Below are positions 40,651 to 49,341 of a DNA stretch of 53,119 bases, piece after piece. This DNA is from Loktanella salsilacus (GTDB lineage Bacteria; Pseudomonadota; Alphaproteobacteria; Rhodobacterales; Rhodobacteraceae): contig NZ_FOTF01000021.1 of NCBI RefSeq assembly GCF_900114485.1, forward strand, positions 1 to 53,119, read 5' to 3'. The notes beneath the pieces are model-generated. The model searched no databases. It was not told the DNA's origin and saw nothing but the letters and a program-made list of their open reading frames with translations. The translations under genes were made by a program, and so were the position numbers. Within the stretch, counting starts at the first letter, position 1, and every line of letters begins with the position of its first letter.

Positions 40651-41523
40651 ATGTTCAAAGGCTCTTACGTCGCACTCGTCACACCGTTCACACACGGAGA
40701 GGTCGACCTTGCCGCCCTGAAACGCCTTGTCGACTGGCATGTCGACCAAGGCACACACGGGCTGGTTCCGGTCGGCACAACAGGCGAAAGCCCGACACTT
40801 ACCCACGCAGAACACGATCTGGTCGTAAAAACCGTCGTCGATCACGCCGCTGGCCGCATTCCGGTCATTGCAGGTGCCGGGTCCAACAACACGACTGAAA
40901 CCGTGCGTCTGGTGCAGGCCGCCAAGGATGCGGGCGCCGCCGCCGCGCTGGTCGTCACGCCCTATTACAACCGCCCGACGCAGGCTGGCCTGATCGCGCA
41001 TTTCGCCGCCGCTGCCGACTGCGGTTTGCCCATCGTGATCTACAACATCCCCGGCCGCTCTGCCGTGGACATGAGCGTCGCGACGATGGCCGAACTGGCC
41101 AAGCTGCCGATGATCGTCGGGGTTAAGGATGCCACCGGCGATCTGTCCCGCGTGCCCAAGCAGCGCCTGTATTGCGGCACCGATTTCGTCCAGCTGTCTG
41201 GCGAGGACGCCACGGCGCTTGGCTATAACGCCCACGGCGGCGTCGGCTGCATTTCCGTCACCGCCAACATCGCCCCCGCGCTTTGCGCGCAGATGCAAGA
41301 GGCGACACTGGCTGGCGACTTCGCCACAGCGCTGGATATCACCGACCGCCTGATGCCCCTGCACGAGGCGATCTTCCTCGAGCCCGGCCTTGTCGGCGCA
41401 AAATACGGCATGTCCCTGCTGGGCATGGGCAACGAAGACGTGCGCCTGCCGCTGGTCGGCCTGACGGACGGCGTAAAAGACCGCATCCGCGCTGGCATGG
41501 TCCACGCTGGCCTGCTGAACTGA
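40651..41523 (+). CDS. dapA: 4-hydroxy-tetrahydrodipicolinate synthase
   Basis: 290 residues, cytosolic. It condenses aspartate semialdehyde with pyruvate in the lysine/diaminopimelate pathway. The Schiff-base Lys159 (VGVKDATGD), the Tyr131 of YNIPGR, GTTGES and the TPYYNRPTQ segment are all in place. ATG 40651 has AAGG/AGGT upstream. The stop overlaps the start of the next gene (TGATG), coupling a small membrane protein to it. Confidence 0.97.
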   Translation: MFKGSYVALVTPFTHGEVDLAALKRLVDWHVDQGTHGLVPVGTTGESPTLTHAEHDLVVKTVVDHAAGRIPVIAGAGSNNTTETVRLVQAAKDAGAAAALVVTPYYNRPTQAGLIAHFAAAADCGLPIVIYNIPGRSAVDMSVATMAELAKLPMIVGVKDATGDLSRVPKQRLYCGTDFVQLSGEDATALGYNAHGGVGCISVTANIAPALCAQMQEATLAGDFATALDITDRLMPLHEAIFLEPGLVGAKYGMSLLGMGNEDVRLPLVGLTDGVKDRIRAGMVHAGLLN

Positions 41524-41993
41524 TGCCGCAGCCCGCTGCTGTCTATGCAACAACCCGCTCTGCGGACGCGGCAAAGCGTTTGCGGCGCAATGCACTGATG
41601 GCAGCGGTCGGCTTAGGCGTGATCGGCTGGGCTTGGGTGACGACCGATCTGTCCTATTGGGCGATTTCGTTCTTTATCCTGCTGACGCTGTTTCAGGCGC
41701 TGATCCTAGCCCTGACGGTGGCGGGGCTGATCGTGTCGCGCCAGCCGCTGATTGTCACGGATCAGGACGTTGTCATCCGCACTGCGCTGACCGCCCGCGT
41801 ACCCCGTGCGCAAATCACCGCCATCGCCCCCCACGCGGATGGCAAAGGCATGGCGCTGACCTATGACGATCCGGCCAAGGGCCATCAGGGGCAGATCAAG
41901 CTGCCTTGGAATTTCATTGCAGAGCCGCAGGATCAGGTCGTGGCCGATCTATCCCGCATTCTAAATATCCCGCGCCAAAGCGCTGCGGTTTAG
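41523..41993 (+). CDS. Small membrane protein with C-terminal PH-like domain
   Basis: 156 residues. Two hydrophobic segments (ALMAAVGLGVIGWAWV and WAISFFILLTLFQALILALTVAGLIV) are followed by a beta-rich region PLIVTDQDVVIRTALTARVPRAQITAIAPH that looks like the bacterial PH (DUF304-like) fold. No named family is certain. It begins in the dapA stop (TGATG). A 9-bp hairpin follows at 42015. Confidence 0.75.
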   Translation: MPQPAAVYATTRSADAAKRLRRNALMAAVGLGVIGWAWVTTDLSYWAISFFILLTLFQALILALTVAGLIVSRQPLIVTDQDVVIRTALTARVPRAQITAIAPHADGKGMALTYDDPAKGHQGQIKLPWNFIAEPQDQVVADLSRILNIPRQSAAV

Positions 41994-42014
41994 CGGGCCG
42001 GTGGGCGGGGCGCC

Positions 42015-42034
42015 TTTGCGGGCCTGCCCGCAAA
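42015..42034. terminator. Bidirectional terminator-like hairpin
   Basis: TTTGCGGGC and GCCCGCAAA form a perfect 9-bp stem with a 2-base loop between the convergent PH-like gene and ycaQ-like gene. T and A tracts are short (three each). Confidence 0.55.
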
Positions 42035-42039
42035 CAGCG

Positions 42040-43218
42040 TCAGCCGCCGGATCGCAACCAATCCTCCGCGTAAACGACCTCACCGCAGCCACCAAACCGC
42101 GCCGCCCGTGACAGCTCTGACCTGAGCCGCGCTAGCCGCCCTGCCCCCATGGCAACGCCGGATTCAGGCCAGAAGGCGCGTACCTGCAGCACATCGCCCT
42201 GCCGCGCCATGTCGATGCGGCCGATGGCCCGCGCGCCCTCCCACACCGGGAAAACGTAATAGCCATAGGTGCGCTGCGCCGCTGGCACGAAAATCTCGAT
42301 CCGGTAGCGAAAGCCGAACAACCATTCCGCCCGTTTGCGGTCGCGCAAGGCAGGGTCAAAGGGCGACAGGATGCGCACCTTTCCGGGCAGGTCAGCGGCT
42401 TGATCCAGCACATCGGGCCGCGCCAGACAGCGGCGCAGCTTACCGTCCGCCCCTGCCACATCCAGCGCAATCGCGTGCCCATCCGCCAGCGCCGCCTGCG
42501 CCCAATCGCGGGCCTCTTCTTTTGTGACGACATCCCAGAACGCCGCGACCTCGGTTGGTGTCGCAAACCCCAACCGGTCCAACGCCGCGTGGCACAGCGC
42601 GTCCACCGTCGCGGCCGCATCAGCGGGCAGATCGCGCACGGCATCCGGAATCACCCGCTCTGTCAGGTCATAGACCTTGCGAAACCCCTCGCGCCGGGCA
42701 ACCGACACTTGCCCACTGCGCCACAAATACTCCAGCGCGGTCTTGCTGGGATGCCAGTCCCACCACCCGCCTTTGCCGCGCACCTCGTCCTTACCCACGT
42801 CACCAGACGTACAGGCCCCGTGATCCGCAATCTGTCGCAGCACCGTATCAACCTGCCCGCCAAAGCCTGTCGGCCGGTCCTTTTCCCAGCGCCGCTGCAG
42901 CCGCGCCGCGTCGCGGGCAAAGCGCAGCCGCCAATGCGGCCACAGGTCCATCGGGATAACCGCTGCGTCATGGGTCCAATGTTCAAACACAGCCCGGTCC
43001 TGCGCCAGCAACCCGTTCATCGCATCCGGGCGATAACTGCCATGGCGCGACCACAAGATCAGATCATGGGCGCGGGCAAAGGTATTCACGCTATCCAGCT
43101 GCACAAAGCCCAGATCAGCGATCACATCCATGGCCGAGGCCGGCGCCTTCGCCCCCAAACCATGCCGCGCCAAAAACACAGCCCGCGCGCGGGCATTGTC
43201 CAGCACGGGCACGCTCAT
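42040..43218 (-). CDS. YcaQ/HTH_42-family protein (interstrand-crosslink DNA glycosylase family)
   Basis: 392 residues from ATG 43218, which overlaps the upstream gene stop (ATGA); the frame stays open far upstream without relevance. YcaQ/AlkX relatives are winged-helix glycosylases that unhook nitrogen-mustard-type DNA crosslinks. Signs: FVQLDSVNTFARAHDLILWSRHG, YRPDAMNGLLAQDRAVFEHWTHDAAVIPMDLWPHW, RKVYDLTERVIPDAV, ILSPFDPALRDRKRAEWLFGFRYRIEIFVPAAQRTYGYYVFPVWEG. The family's catalytic Gln-x-Asp region appears as VQLDSV. The gene partner is an ion channel, which is odd in function. Confidence 0.9.
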   Translation of the reverse strand: MSVPVLDNARARAVFLARHGLGAKAPASAMDVIADLGFVQLDSVNTFARAHDLILWSRHGSYRPDAMNGLLAQDRAVFEHWTHDAAVIPMDLWPHWRLRFARDAARLQRRWEKDRPTGFGGQVDTVLRQIADHGACTSGDVGKDEVRGKGGWWDWHPSKTALEYLWRSGQVSVARREGFRKVYDLTERVIPDAVRDLPADAAATVDALCHAALDRLGFATPTEVAAFWDVVTKEEARDWAQAALADGHAIALDVAGADGKLRRCLARPDVLDQAADLPGKVRILSPFDPALRDRKRAEWLFGFRYRIEIFVPAAQRTYGYYVFPVWEGARAIGRIDMARQGDVLQVRAFWPESGVAMGAGRLARLRSELSRAARFGGCGEVVYAEDWLRSGG

Positions 43219-43649
43219 ACGTCTGGCCCCATCTGGCCCGCACGGATGCTGCGCAGGCTGTCCAGCATCAGCGCTGTCGTCAGACCGATATTTAAAAGCC
43301 CATTCGTCGCCGCCATCCCCGCAAGTAGTCGCCATTCCACCGGCAGCAACACATCGCCAAACCCCAGCGTGGTAAAGGCGACCAGCGCGAAATAAACCGC
43401 CTCGTCGAGGTGTACGAAAATCCCAAGCCCCCGCAGCGCCAGCGCCCAGATCCACACGCCCACCGTCATTTGCGCCAGCACCCAGACAGCCGTCATGCAC
43501 AGAACCAACACCAGCTTGGGCTTATGTGGCCGCTTGGCCAGCCACGGATGCAGACGGCTTAGCACCACTTCCATCAGCCAATAACTGATGCCCGCGACTA
43601 GGATCGACGCCAGCACAAGCGCACTGCCAAGGGTAATCTGGATCAGCAT
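43215..43649 (-). CDS. Two-helix potassium-channel-like protein
   Basis: 144 residues with about four hydrophobic segments, the last two flanking a selectivity-filter motif TTLGFGDVLL (the K+ channel T-x-G-Y/F-G signature). The N-terminal helix pair and the short pore loop fit the two-pore/KcsA-like ion_trans_2 family. Tetramers are expected in the inner membrane. It overlaps the ycaQ-like gene (ATGA). It is divergent from smpB. Confidence 0.88.
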   Translation of the reverse strand: MLIQITLGSALVLASILVAGISYWLMEVVLSRLHPWLAKRPHKPKLVLVLCMTAVWVLAQMTVGVWIWALALRGLGIFVHLDEAVYFALVAFTTLGFGDVLLPVEWRLLAGMAATNGLLNIGLTTALMLDSLRSIRAGQMGPDV

Positions 43650-43769
43650 GACGCCTCCTGTTGTCGCAGCCTAACCATAGCAGCCCTGCCCCGCACCACC
43701 AGACGCCCCGTGTAACCTGTCGGCGCAGAGCGCCTTGTGCAGACTGGCTTGCACGACTACATCGGGGCC

Positions 43770-44243
43770 ATGGCCAAGAAACCTGACAGTAAAAACTACA
43801 AAGTCGTCGCCGAAAACCGGCGCGCCCGCTATGATTTCGAGATCCAAGAGGACCTTGAGGTCGGCATCATCCTGCACGGCTCCGAGGTGAAATCCCTTCG
43901 CGTCGGTCAGTCGAATATTGCCGACAGCTATGCCTCCGTCGATAACGGCGAGCTGTGGCTGACGAACGCCTATATCGCGCCTTACGAACAGGCGATGTTC
44001 AGCCACGAACCGCGCGCCAAGCGCAAGCTGCTAGTGAAATCGCGCGAACTGGCCCGGATGTGGAACGCGACCAAGCGGGAGGGCATGACCCTTGTCCCGC
44101 TCGTGATGTATTTCAACGACCGCGGCTTGGTGAAGCTTAAGATCGCCATCGCCAAGGGTAAAAAGAACCACGACAAGCGCGCCAGCGATGCAAAGCGCGA
44201 CTGGTCCCGGCAAAAGCAGCGTATCCTTAAAAACCACGACTAA
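43770..44243 (+). CDS. smpB: SsrA-binding protein
   Basis: 157 residues. SmpB binds tmRNA and helps rescue stalled ribosomes. Signs: [61 protein letters not shown]-like segment ([16 protein letters not shown]), [16 protein letters not shown] and the basic C-terminal tail. ATG 43770 (MAKKPDS) is preferred to the upstream in-frame start. dapA-smpB linkage, usual in alphaproteobacteria, is broken here by four genes. No tmRNA gene was seen nearby. Confidence 0.96.
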   Translation: MAKKPDSKNYKVVAENRRARYDFEIQEDLEVGIILHGSEVKSLRVGQSNIADSYASVDNGELWLTNAYIAPYEQAMFSHEPRAKRKLLVKSRELARMWNATKREGMTLVPLVMYFNDRGLVKLKIAIAKGKKNHDKRASDAKRDWSRQKQRILKNHD

Positions 44244-44304
44244 CGCCCGCAGCACAGGTGCCGCGCACCGCACCCGGTGCACGCATCTGCGTGTCAGCGC
44301 GAAC

Positions 44305-44333
44305 TTGCACGGGGGCGGCCCCTGCGCTAGGCA
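44305..44333 (+). promoter_or_regulatory. Promoter TTGCAC-N17-TAGGCA before the sulfurtransferase gene
   Basis: TTGCAC (44305-44310) and TAGGCA (44328-44333), 17-base spacing, 28 bases before the ATG. Matches the pattern at patB and dapA. Confidence 0.5.
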
Positions 44334-44361
44334 GTGACCGATCAGCTGCAAAAGGTGCAAT

Positions 44362-45228
44362 ATGGCCGAACTGTCCGACGATCCGCAAACGCTGGTCAGC
44401 ACTGACTGGCTCGCTGCCCACCTCAATGACCCCGATCTGCGCCTGCTGGATGCCTCTTGGCACATGCCGGACACCGGGCGCAGCGGCGCGGCTGAATACG
44501 CGCAGCAGCACATCCCCGGCGCACGTTTTTTCGATATCGACGATATCAGTGACGCGCGGTCCGAACTGCCCCACATGGCCCCTGCCACGGAAAAATTCAT
44601 GTCCCGCCTGCGCGCCATGGGCGTGGGCGACGGCCATCAGGTCGTAATCTACGACAGCACAGGCCTGTTTTCCGCCGCCCGCGTCTGGTGGCTGTTCCGC
44701 CTGATGGGCAAACGCGACGTCGCCGTCCTTGATGGCGGATTGCCGAAATGGCTGGCCGAGGGTCGCCCGGTCGAGGACATGGCCCCCGTCATCCGCGACC
44801 GCCACATGACAACCAGCCGCCAGAACCAGATGCTGCGCGATGTCACCCAAGTCGCCCGCGCGGCCAAGCTGGAAGACCACACCATTCTGGATGCCCGCGG
44901 CCCCGGCCGGTTCGAAGGCACAGAACCCGAACCCCGGGCAGGCCTGCGCAGCGGCCATATCCCCGGCGCGCGCAATGTGCATTACGCCACATTGCTGACC
45001 CCCAATGGCACGATGAAATCCGTCCCCGCGCTTCAAAAGGTCTTTGCCGAAGCTGGTGCCGATCTGACCAAGCCCGTCATCACGACCTGCGGCTCTGGCG
45101 TGACCGCTGCGATCATCAATCTGGCGCTGGAACGCATCGGCAAGACGGATCACGCGCTTTACGACGGATCGTGGTCCGAATGGGGCATGTTCCCCGACCT
45201 GCCGATCGAAACTGGCCCCGCCCGCTAA
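44362..45228 (+). CDS. sseA: Thiosulfate/3-mercaptopyruvate sulfurtransferase
   Basis: 288 residues with two rhodanese domains. The active loop CGSGVTA (ITTCGSGVTAAI) is the 3-mercaptopyruvate type, and LDASWHMPDTGR, HIPGARFFDIDDISD, GARFFDID and YDGSWSEWG are typical. It moves sulfur from 3-mercaptopyruvate to thiol acceptors. AAAAGGTG lies 8 bases before the ATG. It is followed after 44 bases by the aromatic aminotransferase gene, an arrangement often seen in this group. Confidence 0.95.
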   Translation: MAELSDDPQTLVSTDWLAAHLNDPDLRLLDASWHMPDTGRSGAAEYAQQHIPGARFFDIDDISDARSELPHMAPATEKFMSRLRAMGVGDGHQVVIYDSTGLFSAARVWWLFRLMGKRDVAVLDGGLPKWLAEGRPVEDMAPVIRDRHMTTSRQNQMLRDVTQVARAAKLEDHTILDARGPGRFEGTEPEPRAGLRSGHIPGARNVHYATLLTPNGTMKSVPALQKVFAEAGADLTKPVITTCGSGVTAAIINLALERIGKTDHALYDGSWSEWGMFPDLPIETGPAR

Positions 45229-45272
45229 ACCTTACCTTCGCAACTGGCCTGCAGGCCCAAAGGAAATCCGCG

Positions 45273-46457
45273 ATGTTCCAAACGCTTAAGGCGCAAGCCC
45301 CTGACAAGATCCTGTCCCTGATGCAGGCCTACAAGGCCGACGACCGCGACACCAAGATCGACCTTGGCGTCGGTGTCTACAAGGACGCATCCGGCAACAC
45401 GCCCGTCATGCGCGCCGTAAAAGAGGCAGAGCGCCGCTTGGTCGCGGAACAAACCACCAAGGCCTATACCGGCCTTGCCGGCGATCCTGCGTTTGCCGAC
45501 GCGATGATCGACTTGCTGCTTGCGGACACTGTGCAGCGGGGCCGCATCGCCGCCATCGCGACCCCGGGCGGCACGGGTGCCATCCGCCAAGCGCTGGAAA
45601 TGGTAAAGCTCGCAGCACCCGGCGCCACGATCTGGATCAGCAACCCCAGCTGGCCGAACCATGCGTCCATCATCAAATTCCTCGGCCTGCCCCTGCGCGA
45701 ATACCGCTACTTTGACGAGGCCTCCCGCGGCGTCGATTTCGACGGCATGATCGCAGACCTGTCCACCGTGGCAGAAGGCGACGTCGTCCTGCTGCACGGC
45801 TGCTGCCACAACCCGACCGGCGCGAACCCGACGCTGGACCAGTGGGACCAGATCATCGCCACCTTGCAAAAAGTGCAGGCCGTGCCTTTCGTTGACGTCG
45901 CCTACCAAGGCTTCGGCGACGGCCTTGACCAAGACGCGCAGGCCACCCGCAAAATCGCGGCAGCCTTCCCCAACGTGATGATCGCCGCCAGCTGTTCCAA
46001 GAACTTCGGCATCTACCGCGAACGCACCGGCATCCTGATGGGCATCGCCCGCGACGCGGACGAAGCCAAACTGACCCAAGCCAACCTGAACTTCCTGAAC
46101 CGTCAGAATTACTCTTTCCCACCCGACCACGGGGCCCGCGTCGTCACCACGATCCTGACTGACCCCGCCCTGCGCGCCGATTGGGAAGCAGAGCTGGAAG
46201 AGACTCGCAACGGCATGCTTGGCCTACGTAAACAGCTAGCGGATGAGCTACGCCAGCGTGCGAACGACGACCGCTTTGACTTTATTGCCGACCACCGCGG
46301 CATGTTCAGCCGCCTTGGCACGACAGAGGCAAAGGTCGAAATCCTGCGCGCCGATCACGGCATCTATATGGTCAGCGACAGCCGTATGAACATCGCTGGC
46401 CTGAACGCCGAAACCGTCCCGATCCTCGCGCAAGCGATCGTCGACGCTGGCATCTAA
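45273..46457 (+). CDS. Aromatic/aspartate aminotransferase
   Basis: 394 residues, class I PLP aminotransferase of the TyrB/AspC group. Signs: IDLGVGVYKDASGNTPVM, TKAYTGLAGDPAFADAM, ATPGGTGAIRQALE, LLHGCCHNPTGANPT, VPFVDVAYQGFGDGLDQDA, and the PLP lysine in ASCSKNFGIYRERTG; the C-terminal SRMNIAGL contains the substrate Arg. It transfers amino groups between glutamate/aspartate/aromatic amino acids and 2-oxo acids. The co-located sulfurtransferase could remove 3-mercaptopyruvate formed by cysteine transamination. AAAGGAAA lies before the ATG. A strong terminator follows. Confidence 0.95.
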   Translation: MFQTLKAQAPDKILSLMQAYKADDRDTKIDLGVGVYKDASGNTPVMRAVKEAERRLVAEQTTKAYTGLAGDPAFADAMIDLLLADTVQRGRIAAIATPGGTGAIRQALEMVKLAAPGATIWISNPSWPNHASIIKFLGLPLREYRYFDEASRGVDFDGMIADLSTVAEGDVVLLHGCCHNPTGANPTLDQWDQIIATLQKVQAVPFVDVAYQGFGDGLDQDAQATRKIAAAFPNVMIAASCSKNFGIYRERTGILMGIARDADEAKLTQANLNFLNRQNYSFPPDHGARVVTTILTDPALRADWEAELEETRNGMLGLRKQLADELRQRANDDRFDFIADHRGMFSRLGTTEAKVEILRADHGIYMVSDSRMNIAGLNAETVPILAQAIVDAGI

Positions 46458-46463
46458 ACCTCT

Positions 46464-46490
46464 GTGGGCCCGCCAATAACGCGGGCCCAC
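46464..46490 (+). terminator. Terminator of the aminotransferase gene
   Basis: GTGGGCCCGC (46464-46473) pairs perfectly with GCGGGCCCAC (46481-46490) around a seven-base loop, seven bases after the stop, and runs into CTTCTTCTTG. Confidence 0.75.
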
Positions 46491-46555
46491 CCTTCTTCTT
46501 GTCCGAAATATCCAAGGGGGGAGGCGCAGCCGCAGGGGGCAGCGCCCCCCCTTTT
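46491..46555 (+). repeat. 3' interspersed repeat (copy 5) ending GGGGGC-AGC-GCCCCC-TTTT
   Basis: A diverged copy (CCTTCTTCTTGTCCGAAATA, TCCAAGGGGGG) with a second terminator hairpin (46535-46549) and TTTT at 46552-46555. It directly precedes the mclA palindrome. Confidence 0.7.
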
Positions 46556-46571
46556 ATGTTTGCGCAAACAT
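46556..46571. promoter_or_regulatory. Perfect 16-bp palindrome before mclA
   Basis: ATGTTTGCGCAAACAT is fully symmetrical and lies 87 bases before the mclA start; a related half site CTGCAAAC follows at 46579-46586. The core resembles the TTTGC..GCAAA sites of the RamB/ScfR/PccR short-chain-acid regulators known from actinobacteria and Rhodobacterales. A regulator site is likely; its identity is inference. Confidence 0.5.
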
Positions 46572-46657
46572 GCTGCACCTGCAAACAGAACCCTTGCGAC
46601 CCGTCACGCAACAATATACCGATTGCGTAACTTAAAATGAAATAAAGAACCTCACTC

Positions 46658-47614
46658 ATGTCATTCCGCATCCAACCGACACCCCCTGCCCGCCCCAATC
46701 GCTGCCAGTTGTTTGGCCCCGGCTCGAACACCAAGCTTTTCGCGAAAATGGCCGCGTCGGATGCGGATGTCATTAACCTCGACCTCGAAGATTCCGTGTC
46801 CCCAAACGACAAAGACGCCGCCCGCGCCAACATCATTCAGGCGATCGGTGACATCGACTGGAACACCAAGCACCTCAGCGTGCGGATCAACAGCCTTGAT
46901 ACGTCCTTCTGGTATCGCGATGTGGTCGACCTGCTGGAACAGGCGGGTGACCGGCTTGATCAGATCATGATCCCCAAGGTCGGCTGCGCCGCCGATGTCT
47001 ACGCCGTCGACGCCCTTGTCACCGCGATCGAGGCCGCAAAGGGGCGCCGCAAGCGCATCGCCTTCGAAGTCATCATCGAATCCGCTGCAGGCCTGGCGAA
47101 CGTGGGCGAAATCGCCGCTTCCAGCCCGCGCCTGCAAGCCATGAGCCTTGGCGCTGCCGACTACGCCGCCTCTATGGGCATGCAAACAACGGGCATCGGG
47201 GGCACGCAGGACAACTACTACATGCTGCACGGCGAGACCCGCCACTATTCCGACCCGTGGCACTGGGCGCAAACCGCCATCGTCGCCGCTTGCCGCACAC
47301 ATGGCATTCTGCCCGTCGATGGCCCCTTCGGCGATTTCAGCGATGACGAAGGCTACCGCGCCCAAGCCCACCGCAGCGCAACGCTCGGCATGGTCGGCAA
47401 ATGGGCGATCCACCCCAAGCAAATCGCCCTCGCCAACGAGGTATTCACCCCCTCGGCAGAAGCCGTCGCCGAGGCGCGCGAGATCCTTGCCGCAATGGAA
47501 CAGGCCAAGGCCCAAGGCCAAGGCGCAACCGTCTACAAAGGCCGCCTTGTCGACATCGCCAGCATCAAACAGGCCGAGGTGATCGTAAAGCAATCCGAGA
47601 TGATTTCAGGTTAG
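46658..47614 (+). CDS. mclA: L-malyl-CoA / beta-methylmalyl-CoA lyase
   Basis: 318 residues, CitE-like TIM barrel, Mg2+-dependent. It splits malyl-CoA to acetyl-CoA and glyoxylate and methylmalyl-CoA to propionyl-CoA and glyoxylate, the final carbon-splitting step of the ethylmalonyl-CoA pathway in Rhodobacterales. Signs: RPNRCQLFGPGSNTKLFAKMAASDADVINLDLEDSVSP, IMIPKVGCAADVYAVDALV, FEVIIESAAGLANVGEIA, GAADYAASMGMQTTGIGG and KWAIHPKQIALANEVFTPS. The Shine-Dalgarno (AAAGAA) is weak. Its promoter region holds a 16-bp palindrome. Followed by accA on the same strand after 83 bases. Confidence 0.94.
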   Translation: MSFRIQPTPPARPNRCQLFGPGSNTKLFAKMAASDADVINLDLEDSVSPNDKDAARANIIQAIGDIDWNTKHLSVRINSLDTSFWYRDVVDLLEQAGDRLDQIMIPKVGCAADVYAVDALVTAIEAAKGRRKRIAFEVIIESAAGLANVGEIAASSPRLQAMSLGAADYAASMGMQTTGIGGTQDNYYMLHGETRHYSDPWHWAQTAIVAACRTHGILPVDGPFGDFSDDEGYRAQAHRSATLGMVGKWAIHPKQIALANEVFTPSAEAVAEAREILAAMEQAKAQGQGATVYKGRLVDIASIKQAEVIVKQSEMISG

Positions 47615-47654
47615 CGCAGCCTCGCGCAAATTGGGGTGCCCATTGCAATTCGAA

Positions 47655-47681
47655 CCTTACGTCGCCTATATCGACGTAAGG
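47655..47681 (+). promoter_or_regulatory. Perfect 10-bp stem-loop before accA
   Basis: CCTTACGTCG (47655-47664) pairs with CGACGTAAGG (47672-47681) around a seven-base loop, ending two bases before the accA Shine-Dalgarno region AAAAAGGG. No U-run. It may be an operator or control accA translation. Confidence 0.5.
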
Positions 47682-47697
47682 CAAAAAGGGCGTTCCC

Positions 47698-48660
47698 ATG
47701 ACTCAGTATCTCGACTTTGAAAAACCACTCGCCGAAATCGAAGGCAAGGCAGAAGAACTGCGTGCCATGGCCCGCGACAACGCCGAGATGGACATCGAGA
47801 AAGAGGCCGCCGCGCTGGATAAGAAAAGCGCCGACCTGCTCAAATCGCTCTATGGCAACCTCACGCCTTGGCGCAAATGCCAGGTCGCGCGCCACCCCGA
47901 GCGCCCGCATTGCAAGGACTACATTGCCGCCCTGTTCACCGATTACACGCCGCTGGCAGGGGATCGGAACTTTGCCGACGACCACGCCATCATGGGCGGC
48001 CTTGCCCGTCTAGATGGCCGCGCTGTCATGGTGATCGGCCATGAAAAAGGCAACGACACCAAATCGCGGATCGAACATAACTTCGGCATGGCCCGGCCCG
48101 AGGGCTATCGCAAAGCCATCCGCCTGATGAACATGGCGAACCGGTTCGGCCTGCCCGTGGTCACGCTGGTCGACACCCCCGGTGCCTACCCCGGCAAAGG
48201 CGCAGAAGAACGCGGCCAATCCGAAGCCATCGCCCGCGCGACAGAAGCCTGCCTAGAACTCAACGTGCCCCTCGTCAGCGTCGTGATCGGCGAAGGCGGC
48301 TCTGGCGGCGCTGTCGCCTTCGCCACCGCAAACCGCGTCCTGATGCTCGAACACTCCATCTATTCCGTGATCAGCCCCGAAGGCTGCGCATCGATCCTGT
48401 GGAAAGATGCCGCAAAAACGCAAGAGGCGGCCGCCGCCCTGCGTCTGACCGCACAAAACCTTAAGGAACTTGGCGTCTGCGACACGATCATCGCCGAACC
48501 CCTTGGCGGTGCCCACCGCGGCGCACAGACCGCCATTGCGGCGGTTGGCAAGGCCCTGACGGCGACGCTCAAAGACCTCGACAAAGTCGCCGCTGACAAA
48601 ATCCGCCTTGATCGCCGCAAGAAATATCTCGACCTCGGCAAAAAAGGCCTCGCCGCCTAA
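47698..48660 (+). CDS. accA: Acetyl-CoA carboxylase carboxyltransferase alpha subunit
   Basis: 320 residues. With AccD it moves CO2 from carboxybiotin to acetyl-CoA, giving malonyl-CoA for fatty acids. Signs: [136 protein letters not shown] and the usual C-terminal [17 protein letters not shown] 47698 follows AAGGG by 8 bases. A 3' repeat with hairpin follows. Confidence 0.97.
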   Translation: MTQYLDFEKPLAEIEGKAEELRAMARDNAEMDIEKEAAALDKKSADLLKSLYGNLTPWRKCQVARHPERPHCKDYIAALFTDYTPLAGDRNFADDHAIMGGLARLDGRAVMVIGHEKGNDTKSRIEHNFGMARPEGYRKAIRLMNMANRFGLPVVTLVDTPGAYPGKGAEERGQSEAIARATEACLELNVPLVSVVIGEGGSGGAVAFATANRVLMLEHSIYSVISPEGCASILWKDAAKTQEAAAALRLTAQNLKELGVCDTIIAEPLGGAHRGAQTAIAAVGKALTATLKDLDKVAADKIRLDRRKKYLDLGKKGLAA

Positions 48661-48667
48661 GGCTCGC

Positions 48668-48724
48668 CCTTCTTCTGGTTAAAAATACCTCGGGGGAGGC
48701 GCAGCCGGGGGCAGCGCCCCCTCC
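48668..48724 (+). repeat. 3' interspersed repeat with GC hairpin (copy 6)
   Basis: Begins 7 bases after accA with CCTTCTTCTGGTTAAAAATA, then CCTCGGGGGAGGCGCAGCC, then GGGGGC-AGC-GCCCCC. Nearly identical to copy 1 behind trpA. It separates convergent accA and the PPOX gene. Confidence 0.7.
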
Positions 48725-48738
48725 GTCCCCTGTGCAGA

Positions 48739-49341
48739 TCACCACATCCGATCTTGCGCGCGTGCCACATAGTTGTCGTCGTAATCGACCGCATCGAACG
48801 TACCGTCTTGCTCGCGCAGCATCTCTCCCGCTGTTGGCACAGCGGTACGCATCGCCCCTGTATCCCATGTCTGCGACCGCATCAGTGCTTTGGCGCATTG
48901 AAAATACGCCTCTTGCACTGTCACAACGATCACGCTGCGGGGGTGCTTGCGGTTTTGGGTAAAGCTTTCCAGCACCTGCGCATCCGCCGTTACAATCGCC
49001 TGCCCGTTCACGCGCACGACGTTGTTTTCACCCGGCACCATGAACAGCAGACTGACCCGTCCGTCGCGGACGATATTGCGCAGGCTGTCGATGCGGTTGT
49101 TACCCTGCCAATCGGGCAACAGCAGCGTGCGCGCATCCGCGATCCGCACCACCGGCCCCACATCGCCGCGCGGGCTGCAATCGGTACCTTCCGGTCCGAC
49201 CGTGGACACCATGACCAGCCGCGACGCCGCGATCCAGCGCCCATATGCGGGCGTAATCTGCTGCACGACCTTCCTCAGCGATGCTGGCACCGGGGGACCA
49301 TACAGCGCCTCTAGCGCGGCTAAATCCGCGATGGGGGTCAT
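48739..49341 (-). CDS. FMN-dependent pyridoxamine-oxidase-fold (PPOX) flavoprotein
   Basis: 200 residues, split-barrel fold. Signs: VSTVGPEGTDCSPRGDVGPVVRIADARTLLLPDWQGNNRIDSLRNIVRDGRVSLLFMVPG, which matches the MSMEG_1061-type group of PPOX proteins and carries the FMN phosphate contacts. The substrate is unknown; relatives include oxidases or reductases acting on cofactors such as F420 and heme. The start overlaps the plsC stop (ATGA). It is the last gene of the ftsE-ftsX-plsC run. Confidence 0.9.
   Translation of the reverse strand: MTPIADLAALEALYGPPVPASLRKVVQQITPAYGRWIAASRLVMVSTVGPEGTDCSPRGDVGPVVRIADARTLLLPDWQGNNRIDSLRNIVRDGRVSLLFMVPGENNVVRVNGQAIVTADAQVLESFTQNRKHPRSVIVVTVQEAYFQCAKALMRSQTWDTGAMRTAVPTAGEMLREQDGTFDAVDYDDNYVARAQDRMW

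Noticed and set aside
44244-44361. tmRNA or tRNA next to smpB
   Set aside because: The 118-base gap shows promoter-like hexamers but no tRNA-like fold, CCA end or tag reading frame.
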